A stretch of 64,000 nt of DNA from contig NZ_QYAC01000001.1 in assembly GCF_016758195.1 (NCBI RefSeq), positions 533,423-597,422 on the forward strand, read 5' to 3'. The notes under the pieces are model-generated. The model made no database searches and was not told where the DNA came from. It worked only from the letters and a program-made list of their open reading frames with translations. The DNA is from Leucobacter chromiireducens subsp. solipictus (lineage in GTDB: Bacteria > Actinomycetota > Actinomycetes > Actinomycetales > Microbacteriaceae). Every line of letters begins with the position of its first letter. Position 1 is the first letter of the stretch. A program made the translations under genes and the position numbers. Below are positions 9,963 to 19,261 of this stretch, piece by piece.

Positions 9963-10889
9963 CTACCGGCGGTCCTGTTTCGCTGTCAGCATGAGCAGGT
10001 CGGCGCGCGAGATAAACGCCGCCGAGGTCTCTCCGGGCTGCCACTCGGCGACCCCAAAGGACCAGCCGGGATCGGGCACTGCGCGCCGCAGCCGATCCCC
10101 CGTCTCGGTGCCGGCTCGCGCGTCCGAGTCGATCAGCAGCAGCGCGAACTCGTCGCCCCCGAAGCGCGCGAACACGTCCTCGGGCCGCGTGTGTTCCTGC
10201 AGCGCGCGCGCAAAACTCTGCAGCACCCGGTCCCCCTCGGCATGCCCCAGCTGATCGTTGACGGATTTGAAGCGATCCAGATCCAGGTAGAGCAGCGCAA
10301 TCGGCTGGCCGCTCCGCTGCGCGGCGGCCACGGCCTTGCCCAGCAGCCGCTCGAAACCACGCCGATTCCACACGTCGCAGAGCGGATCGGTAATCGAGGC
10401 CCGCTCCAGCCGCCCCTTAAAGCGGCCGATGAGCTCTCCGATGACGATCCCAGTGACCGCGAGCGTGAGCAGGATCGGCAGGATCTCCTCCCCGAAGCGC
10501 ACCACCATGATGACGCCGTAGACGGTGATCCAGATATACCCCAGCACCCGCGCGAACCACATGGGCAGAAACCACACGAGCAGCAGGAAAAAGGGGAGGA
10601 ACAGCAGGCCCAGATTGACGGCGCGCAGCGCGTTCGGAGCGAAGTACACGGTCGGAACCACCGCGAGCATCACCGCGATCATCAGGAGCCCGGCCGCGGC
10701 GGGCCGGAACCGCCGCCCCGCCCAGAGCACGATCCCCGCCGCTACGAAGCAGGCGATCATGGTCGCGATCAGGTCCGGGCGCGGCGCGGCCCCGATGCGG
10801 AACACGGAGGCGTTCAGCGCGGCGAGCGTGCCGCCCGAGAGCAGGAACAGGGCGGTCGCGATCGACAGCTCGCTCTGGCGTCTGCGCAT
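9963..10889 (-). CDS. Membrane GGDEF protein, probable diguanylate cyclase
   Basis: This 308-residue protein has about six hydrophobic segments in residues 10-155 followed by a GGDEF domain (about 160-305). The active-site GGDEF is intact (about 244-248). RPED, a match to the RxxD inhibitory site, lies exactly five residues before it, so both cyclic-di-GMP synthesis and product inhibition are plausible. [15 protein letters not shown] and [13 protein letters not shown] are also canonical. The ATG at 10889 has AAGGGGA upstream; a longer in-frame start would add a non-membrane, cysteine-rich leader and is unlikely. It sits just upstream of thyA-folA, an unusual partner. The membrane sensor part has no recognised ligand. 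Confidence 0.9.
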   Translation of the reverse strand: MRRRQSELSIATALFLLSGGTLAALNASVFRIGAAPRPDLIATMIACFVAAGIVLWAGRRFRPAAAGLLMIAVMLAVVPTVYFAPNALRAVNLGLLFLPFFLLLVWFLPMWFARVLGYIWITVYGVIMVVRFGEEILPILLTLAVTGIVIGELIGRFKGRLERASITDPLCDVWNRRGFERLLGKAVAAAQRSGQPIALLYLDLDRFKSVNDQLGHAEGDRVLQSFARALQEHTRPEDVFARFGGDEFALLLIDSDARAGTETGDRLRRAVPDPGWSFGVAEWQPGETSAAFISRADLLMLTAKQDRR

Positions 10890-10998
10890 GATCCGTCCCC
10901 TTCCGCACCACCGACTCGCGTCTTCGGAGTCGCACGGTTCCCCGCAGCGGGTCCCCCGAGTGTAGAGCACAAGGGGAGCCGCGGCGAAACCGAGAACG

Positions 10999-11036
10999 GC
11001 GCGGGGCCGAGGATCTCACGATCCTCGGCCCCGCGC
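10999..11036 (-). terminator. Strong hairpin terminator after the APC permease gene
   Basis: A perfect 17-bp GC-rich stem (GCGCGGGGCCGAGGATC and its complement) closes a four-base loop 20 bases after the permease stop. There is no clear T-run, as is common for actinobacterial terminators. It separates the permease from the GGDEF-thyA-folA group. Confidence 0.85.
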
Positions 11037-11055
11037 GTCACAACGAAGCTGAGGT

Positions 11056-12729
11056 CTACCCCAGGCCGTCATCGAACACCGGCATCGCCGAGGTGTCCGA
11101 TCGCGCGTCCGCCTTCGCGAGCACCTGGCCCCGGAAGAAGGCGGGCTTCGCCTTGGCCTGCAGCAGCATCAACACGACGCCGAGGCCCAGCACCACGACC
11201 CCGATGATTCCGACGAGGCCGACGCCGCCGATGTTGCTGCCGGAGCCGAATTCGGGATCCATGCTGTCCACCGTGGTCTGGACGAACACGATGAGCAGCA
11301 GAATGCCGCCGAGACCCGGGAGCACAAGCTTCGACATCACCGAACCGAACCCCTCCTTGATCGCGGTCTTGCGGAAGTACCACGGGCTCGAGAGCGCGGT
11401 GATCCCGTAGTAGAAGCAGACCATCATGCCGAGGGCGGTAATCGTGTCCCACAGCACGTCCTCGCTGAGGAACCGCATGAGCGCGTAGAACACCGAGGCG
11501 ACGATCGAGGACAGCATCAGCGCAACATACGGCGACTTGTACTTCGGGTGGATCTTCTTGATCGCGGGCGGCAACGCGCCGTAGTGCGACATGGCGAGCA
11601 GCGTGCGCGCCGGGGAGATCGCGGTGGAGTTGATCGAGGCCATCGCGCTCACCAGGATCGCGACGGAGAGCAGGATCGCGGCCGGTCCCATGACGGGGTG
11701 CGCGAGGGCCGCAAACACGTTCTCCGCGATCGCGGGGTTGTTCAGCCCCGTTCCGGTCTCGCCGAGGCCCGCGTAGGCGACGGTCGCGGCGGCGGTACTG
11801 ACGTAGAGCACGACGAGGATGAAGACCAGAATCATCGCGGCCTTGCTCTCCGTGGAGAGGCGACCCTTCGACGGCTTCGTTTCCTCGCCCATGGTCAGGA
11901 CGGTGTCCCAGCCCCAGTACACGAAGATCGAGACCGCAATTCCGGCGGCGAACGCGCTGAAGCTGTCCACCTCGAGCGGGTTAAACCAGGACAGCTCGGG
12001 AATCCGACCCGCCTCGTTCGCGGGATCCGCGGCACCGATGAACATCGCGACGATGAACCAGATCATGATCGCCATCTGGAACACCACGGTGATGTACTGG
12101 AAGATCTTGGTCGAGGTCATGCCCCGGTAGGAGATGAACGTTGCCACGGCCATGAAGCACAGGCACACGAGGATGTTGATGAACTTGTTGCCCGACAGCT
12201 CGGCGATCGAGGGATCGTTCGCGACGATGCTGATCGACTGGAACAGGAACTCCACCGCGATGCCCGCGAGGTTCGAGAGCACGAGCACCGTTGCGGCGAT
12301 GAGCCCCCATCCGGCCATCCAGCCCACCCAGGGACCGAACGCGCGCGACGCCCAGGTGAAGGAGGTCCCCGAGTCCGGCATCGCGGTGTTCAGCGCGCGG
12401 TACCCGAGCGCCACGAGCAGCATGGGCAGGAAGCCCATGAGGAAGATCGCGGGCGTCTGATACCCGACCTCGCTCGCGGCCGGCCCGACCGCGGCGGTCA
12501 GCGTGTACGCGGGCGCGCACACCGACAGCCCGATCACGAGCGCCCCCATGACACCCACGGTGCCCGACGGGAGGCCCTTCTTGCTGATTCCGGTAACCGA
12601 GTCGAGGGTCCGAGTTCGTGGCTCGGGGGCGTTGAGGTCGTACTTCGCCATCACAACCGTGCTTTCTCGCGCGAGGTGGTGCGCATCGTCGGCGACAGGA
12701 GATTCGTTACTGAATCCGCGCGAGGTCAT
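11056..12729 (-). CDS. APC-superfamily amino acid permease
   Basis: This protein of up to 557 residues has about 12 membrane segments and belongs to the amino acid-polyamine-organocation family. The early GTVGVMGALVIGLSVCAPAYTL region, the SGTSFTWASRAFGPWVGWMAGW block and the NSTAISPARTLLAMS segment are typical. The substrate cannot be named. The start is uncertain: ATG at 12729 is the longest, while ATG at 12651 (MAKYDLNAPEP) is equally possible, and neither has a strong ribosome binding site. It lies between dapB and the GGDEF gene, interrupting an otherwise conserved dapB-thyA-dapA neighbourhood, and is closed by a strong terminator. Confidence 0.88.
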   Translation of the reverse strand: MTSRGFSNESPVADDAHHLARESTVVMAKYDLNAPEPRTRTLDSVTGISKKGLPSGTVGVMGALVIGLSVCAPAYTLTAAVGPAASEVGYQTPAIFLMGFLPMLLVALGYRALNTAMPDSGTSFTWASRAFGPWVGWMAGWGLIAATVLVLSNLAGIAVEFLFQSISIVANDPSIAELSGNKFINILVCLCFMAVATFISYRGMTSTKIFQYITVVFQMAIMIWFIVAMFIGAADPANEAGRIPELSWFNPLEVDSFSAFAAGIAVSIFVYWGWDTVLTMGEETKPSKGRLSTESKAAMILVFILVVLYVSTAAATVAYAGLGETGTGLNNPAIAENVFAALAHPVMGPAAILLSVAILVSAMASINSTAISPARTLLAMSHYGALPPAIKKIHPKYKSPYVALMLSSIVASVFYALMRFLSEDVLWDTITALGMMVCFYYGITALSSPWYFRKTAIKEGFGSVMSKLVLPGLGGILLLIVFVQTTVDSMDPEFGSGSNIGGVGLVGIIGVVVLGLGVVLMLLQAKAKPAFFRGQVLAKADARSDTSAMPVFDDGLG

Positions 12730-12786
12730 CTTGGCCCCGATCCCTGGCTTTCGGGCATCGAGTCTATGCAGCAGATGCCGATTTCC

Positions 12787-13263
12787 CTAATCCTTGGGAG
12801 GAATCCCACCGATTTCGTGTTTTTCGCGTCGAATTGCTTCGCGAATCGCTGCTCGGGCCCGCTTTCGATCCCCACATGCGTCGTACACGATGCCGAGCCG
12901 CATCCAGGACTGCCAGCGCTCGGGGGCGGCCTCCGCCTCGGCCCGGTAGCGCGGAAACGCCGCGTCGGCATCGGCGCGCTCGGGGCGGCCGGACGGCCGG
13001 GTGGCGACCGGCTCGTCCGGCATCTCACCGGCCGCGGCCAGTGCATCCGCAAGGCGCGTCGCCTGGCGCCCGAACATCAGCTCTCGCACCAAGGCCCAGA
13101 CCCCGAGCAGGGGCAGCACGAGCATCGCCACCCCCATGACGATCGGGAGCAGCTCGCCCGAGCGCAGCAGCCCGATCGCGCGGATCCCGGCGAACACGAA
13201 GTACAGCACGAGCAGGGCGCTCATGATCGTGACGCCGACGATGGCGCGAAGCCGCGCGCTCAT
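12787..13263 (-). CDS. Small membrane protein with TPR-like tail
   Basis: The product has 158 residues, with two membrane segments (about 8-30 and 38-59) followed by a soluble tail. A single tetratricopeptide-like stretch (about 113-147, RYRAEAEAAPERWQSWMRLG and following) ends in a basic, charged end. Its ATG overlaps the dapB stop as ATGA, so it is translated with dapB. I do not recognise a function. Proteins of this shape often follow dapB in related actinobacteria, as far as I recall. A role as a small membrane scaffold is only a guess. Confidence 0.75.
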   Translation of the reverse strand: MSARLRAIVGVTIMSALLVLYFVFAGIRAIGLLRSGELLPIVMGVAMLVLPLLGVWALVRELMFGRQATRLADALAAAGEMPDEPVATRPSGRPERADADAAFPRYRAEAEAAPERWQSWMRLGIVYDACGDRKRARAAIREAIRREKHEIGGIPPKD

Positions 13264-14018
13264 GCCCGGTCCCCCGCCGCGACCGTGCCGAGCTCCGAGA
13301 GCCCCAGCACGCGATCGAGACCCACCGTCAGGCCGGTCGCGCTCGTCGCAAACTCGAGCGCCGCACGGATCCCCGCGCGATACGCGTCGTTCGAGTGGGT
13401 GTCGTGGACCACGCTCAGCACCTCGCCGGGGCCGCCGAAGCGCACCTCCTGCTTCGCGACCACCCCCGCCAGACGGAGGCTGTGCACGGGGATGCCAGCG
13501 ACACGCTGCCCGCGCGCGGGCTGTTCCGCGAAGGGCGCGTCGACGGGCGCACCGCCGCGCGCCTCGGCCATGAGTTCCGCGGTGCGCACGGCCGTTCCGG
13601 ACGGCGAATCGACCTTGTTCGGATGGTGCGCCTCGATCACCTCGATCGCGTCGAAGTACGGGGCCGCGATCCGCGCGAGCGCCGTGCCGAGCACCGAACC
13701 CAGCGAGAAGTTGGGCACCACGAGCACCCCGCCCTGCGCGGCAGCCACGCGTTCGGCGAGCGTCGCGAGCCGCTCCGCGGACCAGCCACTGGTCCCCACG
13801 ACCACGCGCTGTCCCCGCGCCAGCGCCCGATCGACGATCTCCGCGGACGCGTCCGGGTGACTCACGTCAACCAGCAGATCCGCGTCCGCGCCTTCCTCCG
13901 GCGCGGACGCGCTCGTGAGGCGCGCGACAAGCTCGAAGTCCGGATGCGCTTCGACCACCTCGCACACGAGGGTTCCGAGTCGGCCAGTGGCCCCGGTGAC
14001 GGCAACGCGTTGTGACAT
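13260..14018 (-). CDS. dapB: 4-hydroxy-tetrahydrodipicolinate reductase
   Basis: DapB reduces the DapA product with NAD(P)H in diaminopimelate and lysine synthesis. The 252-residue protein has the N-terminal nucleotide-binding GATGRLG, the VPNFSLGSVL segment and the catalytic EAHHPNKVDSPSGTA block. Length matches actinobacterial DapB. The ATG at 14018 is preceded by TAGTTT and seven bases, which again suggests a leaderless promoter. It overlaps the following small membrane protein gene by four bases. Confidence 0.96.
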   Translation of the reverse strand: MSQRVAVTGATGRLGTLVCEVVEAHPDFELVARLTSASAPEEGADADLLVDVSHPDASAEIVDRALARGQRVVVGTSGWSAERLATLAERVAAAQGGVLVVPNFSLGSVLGTALARIAAPYFDAIEVIEAHHPNKVDSPSGTAVRTAELMAEARGGAPVDAPFAEQPARGQRVAGIPVHSLRLAGVVAKQEVRFGGPGEVLSVVHDTHSNDAYRAGIRAALEFATSATGLTVGLDRVLGLSELGTVAAGDRA

Positions 14019-14025
14019 GCCCTCT

Positions 14026-14031
14026 AAACTA
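14026..14031 (-). promoter_or_regulatory. Candidate -10 box of a leaderless dapB transcript
   Basis: TAGTTT is followed by AGAGGGC and the dapB ATG. The seven-base gap puts the expected transcription start at the A of ATG. The purine run could instead be a very close ribosome binding site. Confidence 0.5.
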
Positions 14032-14077
14032 CCGCGTCCGCGCGGCCCGGCGTGCCGAACCGTCCGGCCCCCGCAGG

Positions 14078-15451
14078 CTACGCGTTCGGCTGCAGTCCCG
14101 AGCGCGCGACGTCGCCGACCGCGACCACGGTGAGCGGCCGACCCGCGAGCGCCGCAGCGACCTCGCGCACTTCCTCGCCCGTGACCGCGTGGATGAGCGC
14201 CAACGACGTGTCGAGATCGTAGAGCTCCCCCGTCCCGATCTCCGCGCGGGCGAGGCGTCCCATCCGGGTCTCGGAATCCTCCAGTGCCAGCGCGGAGGAT
14301 CCGGCGATCTGGCCGAGTGCCCGCTCGTGTTCCTCGGCGGTGATGCCGGAGTCCGCAAGCTTCTGCAGTTCGAGCTGGCTGAGCTCCAGTACCTCGCTCG
14401 CCTTCTCCGGGGCCATGCCGGCGTACATCCCGAAGACTCCCGTGTCGGAGTAGCTCGCGCCGAACGAATAGGCCGTGTACGCGAGTCCGCGCTTCTCGCG
14501 GATCTCCTGGAAGAGCCGGCTGGACATGCCGCCGCCGAGCACGGAGTTCATGATGCCGAACGCGAAACGGCGCGGGTCCGTGGCGCGCAGCCCCGGAGTG
14601 CCGATGAGCAGATTAATCTGCTCGCTCGGACGCTCGGTGACACAGATCCGCGGGGACGCACTCGCGGCGGTGACCGCGAGCTCATCACTCGCCTGCGCGC
14701 GCCGGCGCGGGGCCGCCTCGCGGTCGGTATGCCAGCGCTCCTCCGGCGAGGCGTTCAACGCGGCGAGCACCTGCGCCACCAGGGCGTCGTGGTCCACGGC
14801 CCCGGCGGCGGTCACCACGAGCGTGCTCGGATCGTAGCGGTCGCGGTAGTGCCGATCCACGTCGTCGCGTCGCGCGCCACGGATCGTCTCGGGCAACCCG
14901 CCGATCGGGCGTCCGAGCGGATGATCCCGCAGCACCTCAGCGAACAGCTGCTCGCTGGCCACGTCCGCGAGATCGTCCGCCGCCATCGCGAGCTCCTCAA
15001 GGATCACGCCGCGCTCGGTCTCAAACTCCTCCGGATCCAGCACCGAGTTCGTCACCATGTCCGCGAGCGCCGCGACGGCCTCCGGCAGGTCCGCGTCGCG
15101 CACCTTCGCGTAGTAGCAGGTGTACTCCTTGGCCGTGAGCGCGTTGTGCTCGGCCCCCATCTGGTCGAAGGTGGTGGCGATCTCGTAGGCGTTCCGCGTG
15201 GGCGTGCCCTTGAACAGCAAGTGCTCGAGGAAGTGGGTGGAGCCGAGGCTGCCCGGCGCATCGTCGCGATCCGCCTGCTCGTCCCGCGACCCGACGCCCA
15301 CCCAGAACCCGATCGTGGCGCTGCGCGCACTCGGCATCAGTTCGGTGAGGACCCGCAGGCCGCTCGGGTGCACCGTGCGCCGCATCAGACTCCCATTGAG
15401 GTCTACGGTGAGTTCGGCCTGGTCCAGGGGCAGGAGGATCGGTTCGCGCAT
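14078..15451 (-). CDS. M16-family zinc peptidase (PepR-like)
   Basis: This 457-residue pitrilysin/mitochondrial-processing-peptidase-like protease has the inverted zinc motif HFLEH at about 73-77, followed by LLFKGT. The distal glutamate region ERGVILEEL and the C-terminal half with SEQINLLIGTPGL, GGGMSSRLFQEIREKRGLAY are present. Such a gene normally follows pnp in actinobacteria, and here only the NYN gene intervenes. The biological substrate is not known from sequence. The ATG at 15451 is preceded by TAGGCT plus six G residues, suggesting its own leaderless promoter. Confidence 0.93.
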   Translation of the reverse strand: MREPILLPLDQAELTVDLNGSLMRRTVHPSGLRVLTELMPSARSATIGFWVGVGSRDEQADRDDAPGSLGSTHFLEHLLFKGTPTRNAYEIATTFDQMGAEHNALTAKEYTCYYAKVRDADLPEAVAALADMVTNSVLDPEEFETERGVILEELAMAADDLADVASEQLFAEVLRDHPLGRPIGGLPETIRGARRDDVDRHYRDRYDPSTLVVTAAGAVDHDALVAQVLAALNASPEERWHTDREAAPRRRAQASDELAVTAASASPRICVTERPSEQINLLIGTPGLRATDPRRFAFGIMNSVLGGGMSSRLFQEIREKRGLAYTAYSFGASYSDTGVFGMYAGMAPEKASEVLELSQLELQKLADSGITAEEHERALGQIAGSSALALEDSETRMGRLARAEIGTGELYDLDTSLALIHAVTGEEVREVAAALAGRPLTVVAVGDVARSGLQPNA

Positions 15452-15457
15452 CCCCCC

Positions 15458-15463
15458 AGCCTA
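15458..15463 (-). promoter_or_regulatory. Candidate -10 box of a leaderless M16 peptidase transcript
   Basis: TAGGCT is separated by six G residues from the ATG. The G-run abuts the start codon, which is too close for a usual ribosome binding site and favours leaderless initiation. Confidence 0.5.
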
Positions 15464-15488
15464 TCCGGCGCGGATGGGGAGCTTCCGC

Positions 15489-16595
15489 TTAGGCGCTCTG
15501 ATCGCGCAGCCGCACGAGCCGTTCGTGGCCGGTCTCCTCGAGCTCCGCGATGTCGGAACGGGACTTCAGGAAGTCGGAGAAGGATCGGAACCCCAGCGCG
15601 CGTTCGGAGAACGAGGGATCCATGCGGCGCATCTGCTGCTTCACCGCGGAGCTGTACAGCCAGCCGGAGTCGTCCTTCTCCTGCCCGAGCCACAGCGCCC
15701 GAATGAGCAGGCCCGTCGCCTCGATCTCGGGATCGCCGTCCTCATCGTCCACGTCATCCGCGTCGACCTGCGCATCCAGCACCGCGCCGAGTGCCGCGAG
15801 TGCGGGATCCTCCGCGCCCGTTGCGGGATCCGGCACCGTCTGCTGCCGGCGACGGCGGCCGCGCGTGGTCGGTGCCGGAGTGGCGGATTCCGCCGCGGCT
15901 TCTGCGGCCTCCGCGGCCTCCGGGGTGGCTTCGTTCGGAGATTCGCTCGCGGCTTCGCTCGGCACGTCGCTCGCGGCACGCCCACGACGCCCGGAACCGC
16001 TCGCCTGGGCCCGCTCCGGGCGCTCCGGGAGCTCGACGCCCGGCAGCGCGTCATAGCTGGCAAACTCGTCACACGCGGCCTTCAGAGACTTCGCGGTCGA
16101 GCCCGCGACGCCGATCCCCACGACGTAGCGTCCCAGCCGCTTGCACCGCTGCGCGAGCGGCACATAGTCGGAGTCGCCCGCGACGATCACCACGTGGGTG
16201 AGATCGTCGAGCCGGAACATGTCCTCGACGGTGTCGACGGCGAGCCGAATGTCCGCGCCGTTCTTCGCGTAGGCGGCGGCGGGGAACAGCTGCACGAGAT
16301 CGACCGCCCGCGCGACCAGCTGCGAGCGATACACGGCGTTGATGGGGGCGGACCAGTCCGCGTATGCCCGGGTGAGGACCAGGGTGCCAAAGGAGGAGGC
16401 GTAGTCGATGATCGCGCCCACGTCCACGGCCGCGGCGCGCATCCGCTCGGCAACATCCGGCGCGGTCGGATCCTCGGCGATGCGCTGCCGATCTCGCGAA
16501 AACGAGTTGCGCCCGTGCACCCGGTCGTACCAGGAGAGCACGATGTTGTCGAAGTCGAGGTAGACCGCGACGCGGCCGTTCTGGGTATCCGCCAT
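15489..16595 (-). CDS. NYN-domain putative ribonuclease
   Basis: This 368-residue protein has an N-terminal NYN (PIN-like) nuclease domain (about 8-175): VAVYLDFDNIVLSW carries the first acidic pair (D14, D16), and VVIVAGDSDYVPLAQ carries the GDSD metal-site motif. A long Ala/Glu/Pro-rich linker (about 185-285) includes a basic RGRRRRQ patch. The last 80 residues (GLLIRALWLGQE...FSERALGFRSFSDFLKSR) resemble the small winged-helix OST-HTH/LOTUS domain often joined to NYN domains. It lies between pnp and the M16 peptidase gene, which fits an RNA role. CAGACT lies six bases before the ATG, a weak leaderless promoter candidate. RNA targets are unknown. Confidence 0.88.
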   Translation of the reverse strand: MADTQNGRVAVYLDFDNIVLSWYDRVHGRNSFSRDRQRIAEDPTAPDVAERMRAAAVDVGAIIDYASSFGTLVLTRAYADWSAPINAVYRSQLVARAVDLVQLFPAAAYAKNGADIRLAVDTVEDMFRLDDLTHVVIVAGDSDYVPLAQRCKRLGRYVVGIGVAGSTAKSLKAACDEFASYDALPGVELPERPERAQASGSGRRGRAASDVPSEAASESPNEATPEAAEAAEAAAESATPAPTTRGRRRRQQTVPDPATGAEDPALAALGAVLDAQVDADDVDDEDGDPEIEATGLLIRALWLGQEKDDSGWLYSSAVKQQMRRMDPSFSERALGFRSFSDFLKSRSDIAELEETGHERLVRLRDQSA

Positions 16596-16645
16596 GCGCC
16601 CAGTCTGTCAGGCTCGGGGCCCGCTGTCACCGCGCAGACGCGACC

Positions 16646-16681
16646 GCGCCCGCCGCTCCCCTGCTGGGGTGCGACGGGCGC
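16646..16681 (-). terminator. Candidate hairpin after pnp
   Basis: GCGCCCG and CGGGCGC arms enclose an inner CCCC/GGGG pairing about 35 bases after the pnp stop. It has no T-tail. It could end pnp transcription or act as a 3' processing hairpin. Confidence 0.5.
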
Positions 16682-16714
16682 AGTGTCGAGCCGGGCGCTG
16701 CCCGGGCGCGGCGG

Positions 16715-18982
16715 TTACTCCGCTGCGGGGGCCTCGGCCTCGGCCGCGGGGGCCTCGGCCTCAGCGGCCTGCTCCTCGATCACGGGCTCCAGCGAGAGCT
16801 TGCCGCGATCGTCGACCTTCGTGATCTTCACGAGGATCTTCTGGCCCACCGAGAGCACGTCGTCCACGCTCTCGATGCGCTTGCCGCCGGCAAGCTTGCG
16901 CACCTCGGAGATGTGCAGCAGGCCGTCCTTGCCCGGGAGCAGGGAGACGAACGCGCCGAAGGCGGCGTTCTTCACGACCGTGCCGAGGTACTGCTCGCCG
17001 ACCTCGGGGTTCTGCGGGTTCGCGATCGCGTTGACCTGCGCGCGCGCAGCCTCGGCCGCGGGGCCGTCGGTCGCGCCGATGTAGACGGTGCCGTCGTCGT
17101 CGATCGAGATGTCGGCGCCGGTCTCGTCCTGGATACCGTTGATCGTCTTGCCCTTGGGGCCGATCAGCTCACCGATCTTGTCGACCGGAATGTTGACCGT
17201 GATCACGCGGGGCGCGGTCGGGGCCATCTCGTCCGGCGCGTCGATCGCCTGGTTCAGCACGCTGAGGATCGTGAGGCGTGCCTCGTGAGCCTGCGTCAGC
17301 GCACCCTTCAGCACGTCGGCGGGCAGGCCGTCGAGCTTCGTGTCGAGCTGGATCGCGGTGATGAACTCCGAGGTACCGGCGACCTTGAAGTCCATGTCGC
17401 CGAGCGCGTCCTCGGCGCCCAGGATGTCGGTGAGCGCCGCGTAGCGGGTCTCACCGTTCAGCTCGTCGGAGACGAGGCCCATCGCGATACCGGCGACGGG
17501 TGCGCGCAGCGGCACGCCCGCGTTCAGCAGCGACAGGGTCGAGGCGCAGACGGAGCCCATCGAGGTGGAGCCGTTCGAGGACAGCGCCTCGGACACCTGA
17601 CGGATCGCGTACGGGAACTCCTCGCGGCTCGGCAGCACCGGCACGAGGGCGCGCTCGGCGAGGAAGCCGTGCCCGATCTCGCGACGCTTCGGCGATCCCA
17701 CGCGACCGGTCTCACCGGTCGAGTACGGCGGGAAGTTGTAGTGGTGCATGTAGCGCTTGCTCGTGATGGGCGAGAGCGAGTCGATCTGCTGCTCCATCTT
17801 GAGCATGTTCAGCGTGGTGACACCGAGGATCTGGGTCTCGCCGCGCTGGAAGATCGCGGAGCCGTGCACGCGCGGGATGACCTGCACCTCGGCGTCGAGC
17901 GCACGGATGTCGCTCGTGCCGCGGCCGTCCATGCGGACGCCCTCGCTGAGCACGCGGTTCCGGACGATGTCCTTGGTGACCGACTTGTACGCGGCAGAGA
18001 CCTCAGCGTTGGCGGACTCGGGAAGCTCCCCCGCGTCGACCTTCGCGGCGATCTGTTCCTTGACGCGCGCCTTCAGTGCGTCGTCAGCGTTCTGACGCTC
18101 CTGCTTGTCCGCGATCAGGTAGATCGGGGCCAGCTCCTCGCGGGCGAGCGCGTCGACGGCGGCAAGCACCTCGTCGGTGTAGGGCAGGAACACCGGGTAC
18201 TCGGCGATCTCCTTCGCCGACTGCGCGGCGAGCTCCGACTGCGCCTTGCACAGCTGGGCGATGAAGGGCTTTGCGGCGTCGAGACCGGCGGCCACCACGG
18301 CCTCGTTCGGCTTCGTCGCGCCGCTGCGGATCAGGTCCCAGCTCTGCTCGGTGGCCTCGGCCTCGACCATCATGATCGCGACGTCGTCGTTGCCGTTCGA
18401 GTCGGTGACCACGCGGCCGGCGACCACGAGGTCGAAGACCGCGTCCTGCAGCTGCTCCGCGTTCGGGAACGCGACCCACTGATCGCCGATGAGGGCGAGG
18501 CGCACGCCGGCGATCGGGCCGGAGAAGGGCAGGCCGGAGATCTGCGTCGACGCCGATGCGGCGTTGATCGCGAGCGCGTCGTAGAACTCGCCCGGAGCGA
18601 TCGAGAGCACGGTCACGACAACCTGGACCTCGTTGCGCAGGCCGCTCACGAAGGACGGGCGCAGGGGGCGGTCGATGAGGCGGCAGACGAGGATCGCCTC
18701 GGTCGAGGGGCGGCCCTCGCGACGGAAGAACGAGCCGGGGATCTTGCCGGCGGCGTACGAGCGCTCCTCGACGTCGATCGTGAGCGGGAAGAAGTCGAAG
18801 TGATCCTTCGGCTGCTTCGATGCGCTGGTGGCCGAGAGGAGCATCGTCTCCTCGTCCAGGTACGCGGCAACCGCGCCCTGTGCCTGCTGTGCGAGGCGCC
18901 CGGTTTCGAACCGGATCGTCCGCTTACCGAACTTGCCGTTGTCGAGGACAGCCTCGGCGAACTTGATTTCAGGACCCTCCAC
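16715..18982 (-). CDS. pnp: Polyribonucleotide nucleotidyltransferase (PNPase)
   Basis: PNPase is a phosphorolytic 3'-5' exoribonuclease in mRNA turnover. The 755-residue protein has two RNase PH-like halves, a KH domain ([15 protein letters not shown]) and an S1 domain ([18 protein letters not shown]), then a short Glu/Ala/Pro-repeat tail. The GTG at 18982 follows AAAGGAG at good spacing; an upstream in-frame ATG would add a cysteine-containing leader before the conserved start and lies in the leader RNA. An extended -10 promoter about 190 bases upstream gives a long leader. No rpsO lies next to it, unlike the rpsO-pnp order in many bacteria. Confidence 0.96.
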   Translation of the reverse strand: MEGPEIKFAEAVLDNGKFGKRTIRFETGRLAQQAQGAVAAYLDEETMLLSATSASKQPKDHFDFFPLTIDVEERSYAAGKIPGSFFRREGRPSTEAILVCRLIDRPLRPSFVSGLRNEVQVVVTVLSIAPGEFYDALAINAASASTQISGLPFSGPIAGVRLALIGDQWVAFPNAEQLQDAVFDLVVAGRVVTDSNGNDDVAIMMVEAEATEQSWDLIRSGATKPNEAVVAAGLDAAKPFIAQLCKAQSELAAQSAKEIAEYPVFLPYTDEVLAAVDALAREELAPIYLIADKQERQNADDALKARVKEQIAAKVDAGELPESANAEVSAAYKSVTKDIVRNRVLSEGVRMDGRGTSDIRALDAEVQVIPRVHGSAIFQRGETQILGVTTLNMLKMEQQIDSLSPITSKRYMHHYNFPPYSTGETGRVGSPKRREIGHGFLAERALVPVLPSREEFPYAIRQVSEALSSNGSTSMGSVCASTLSLLNAGVPLRAPVAGIAMGLVSDELNGETRYAALTDILGAEDALGDMDFKVAGTSEFITAIQLDTKLDGLPADVLKGALTQAHEARLTILSVLNQAIDAPDEMAPTAPRVITVNIPVDKIGELIGPKGKTINGIQDETGADISIDDDGTVYIGATDGPAAEAARAQVNAIANPQNPEVGEQYLGTVVKNAAFGAFVSLLPGKDGLLHISEVRKLAGGKRIESVDDVLSVGQKILVKITKVDDRGKLSLEPVIEEQAAEAEAPAAEAEAPAAE

Positions 18983-19161
18983 GGGTTCTCCTTTACTTCT
19001 GGCGAGCACGCAGCAACCGCTCGCAGACGCCGACGGCCTGCGAGTGCTGATCAACAGTGGAAGGCCACTCCCGAGATCCCAGAAACGAACTGGGAGGGAT
19101 CCACCACCGAAGACCAGCCACCGTGTGCTCGGTTCATCGTTGGTGCGGGCAGACGCCCGCG
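18983..19161 (-). promoter_or_regulatory. Long 5' leader of pnp with a terminal hairpin
   Basis: About 180 bases separate the predicted transcription start from the pnp GTG. A 6-bp hairpin (GCGGGC-GTCT-GCCCGC, 19146-19161) sits at the very 5' end. A second foldable region with GATCCC/GGGATC and CCCAG/CTGGG lies near 19070-19105. Enterobacterial pnp is autoregulated through a leader hairpin; whether that applies here is inference. Confidence 0.45.
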
Positions 19162-19167
19162 TTTCTC

Positions 19168-19176
19168 AGGATAGCA
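19168..19176 (-). promoter_or_regulatory. Extended -10 promoter of pnp
   Basis: TGCTATCCT read leftwards is an extended -10 element (TGN plus TATCCT). A consensus -35 is not visible, as expected for this promoter class. The predicted start is near 19161. Confidence 0.55.
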
Positions 19177-19261
19177 CCGCGGCCCTCAACGGCGGGTGAA
19201 ATCCCTGGTGCCGCTTAGACTGGAGCGCACATTTCCGCAGCACCGAACGGAGCCCAGGCGC

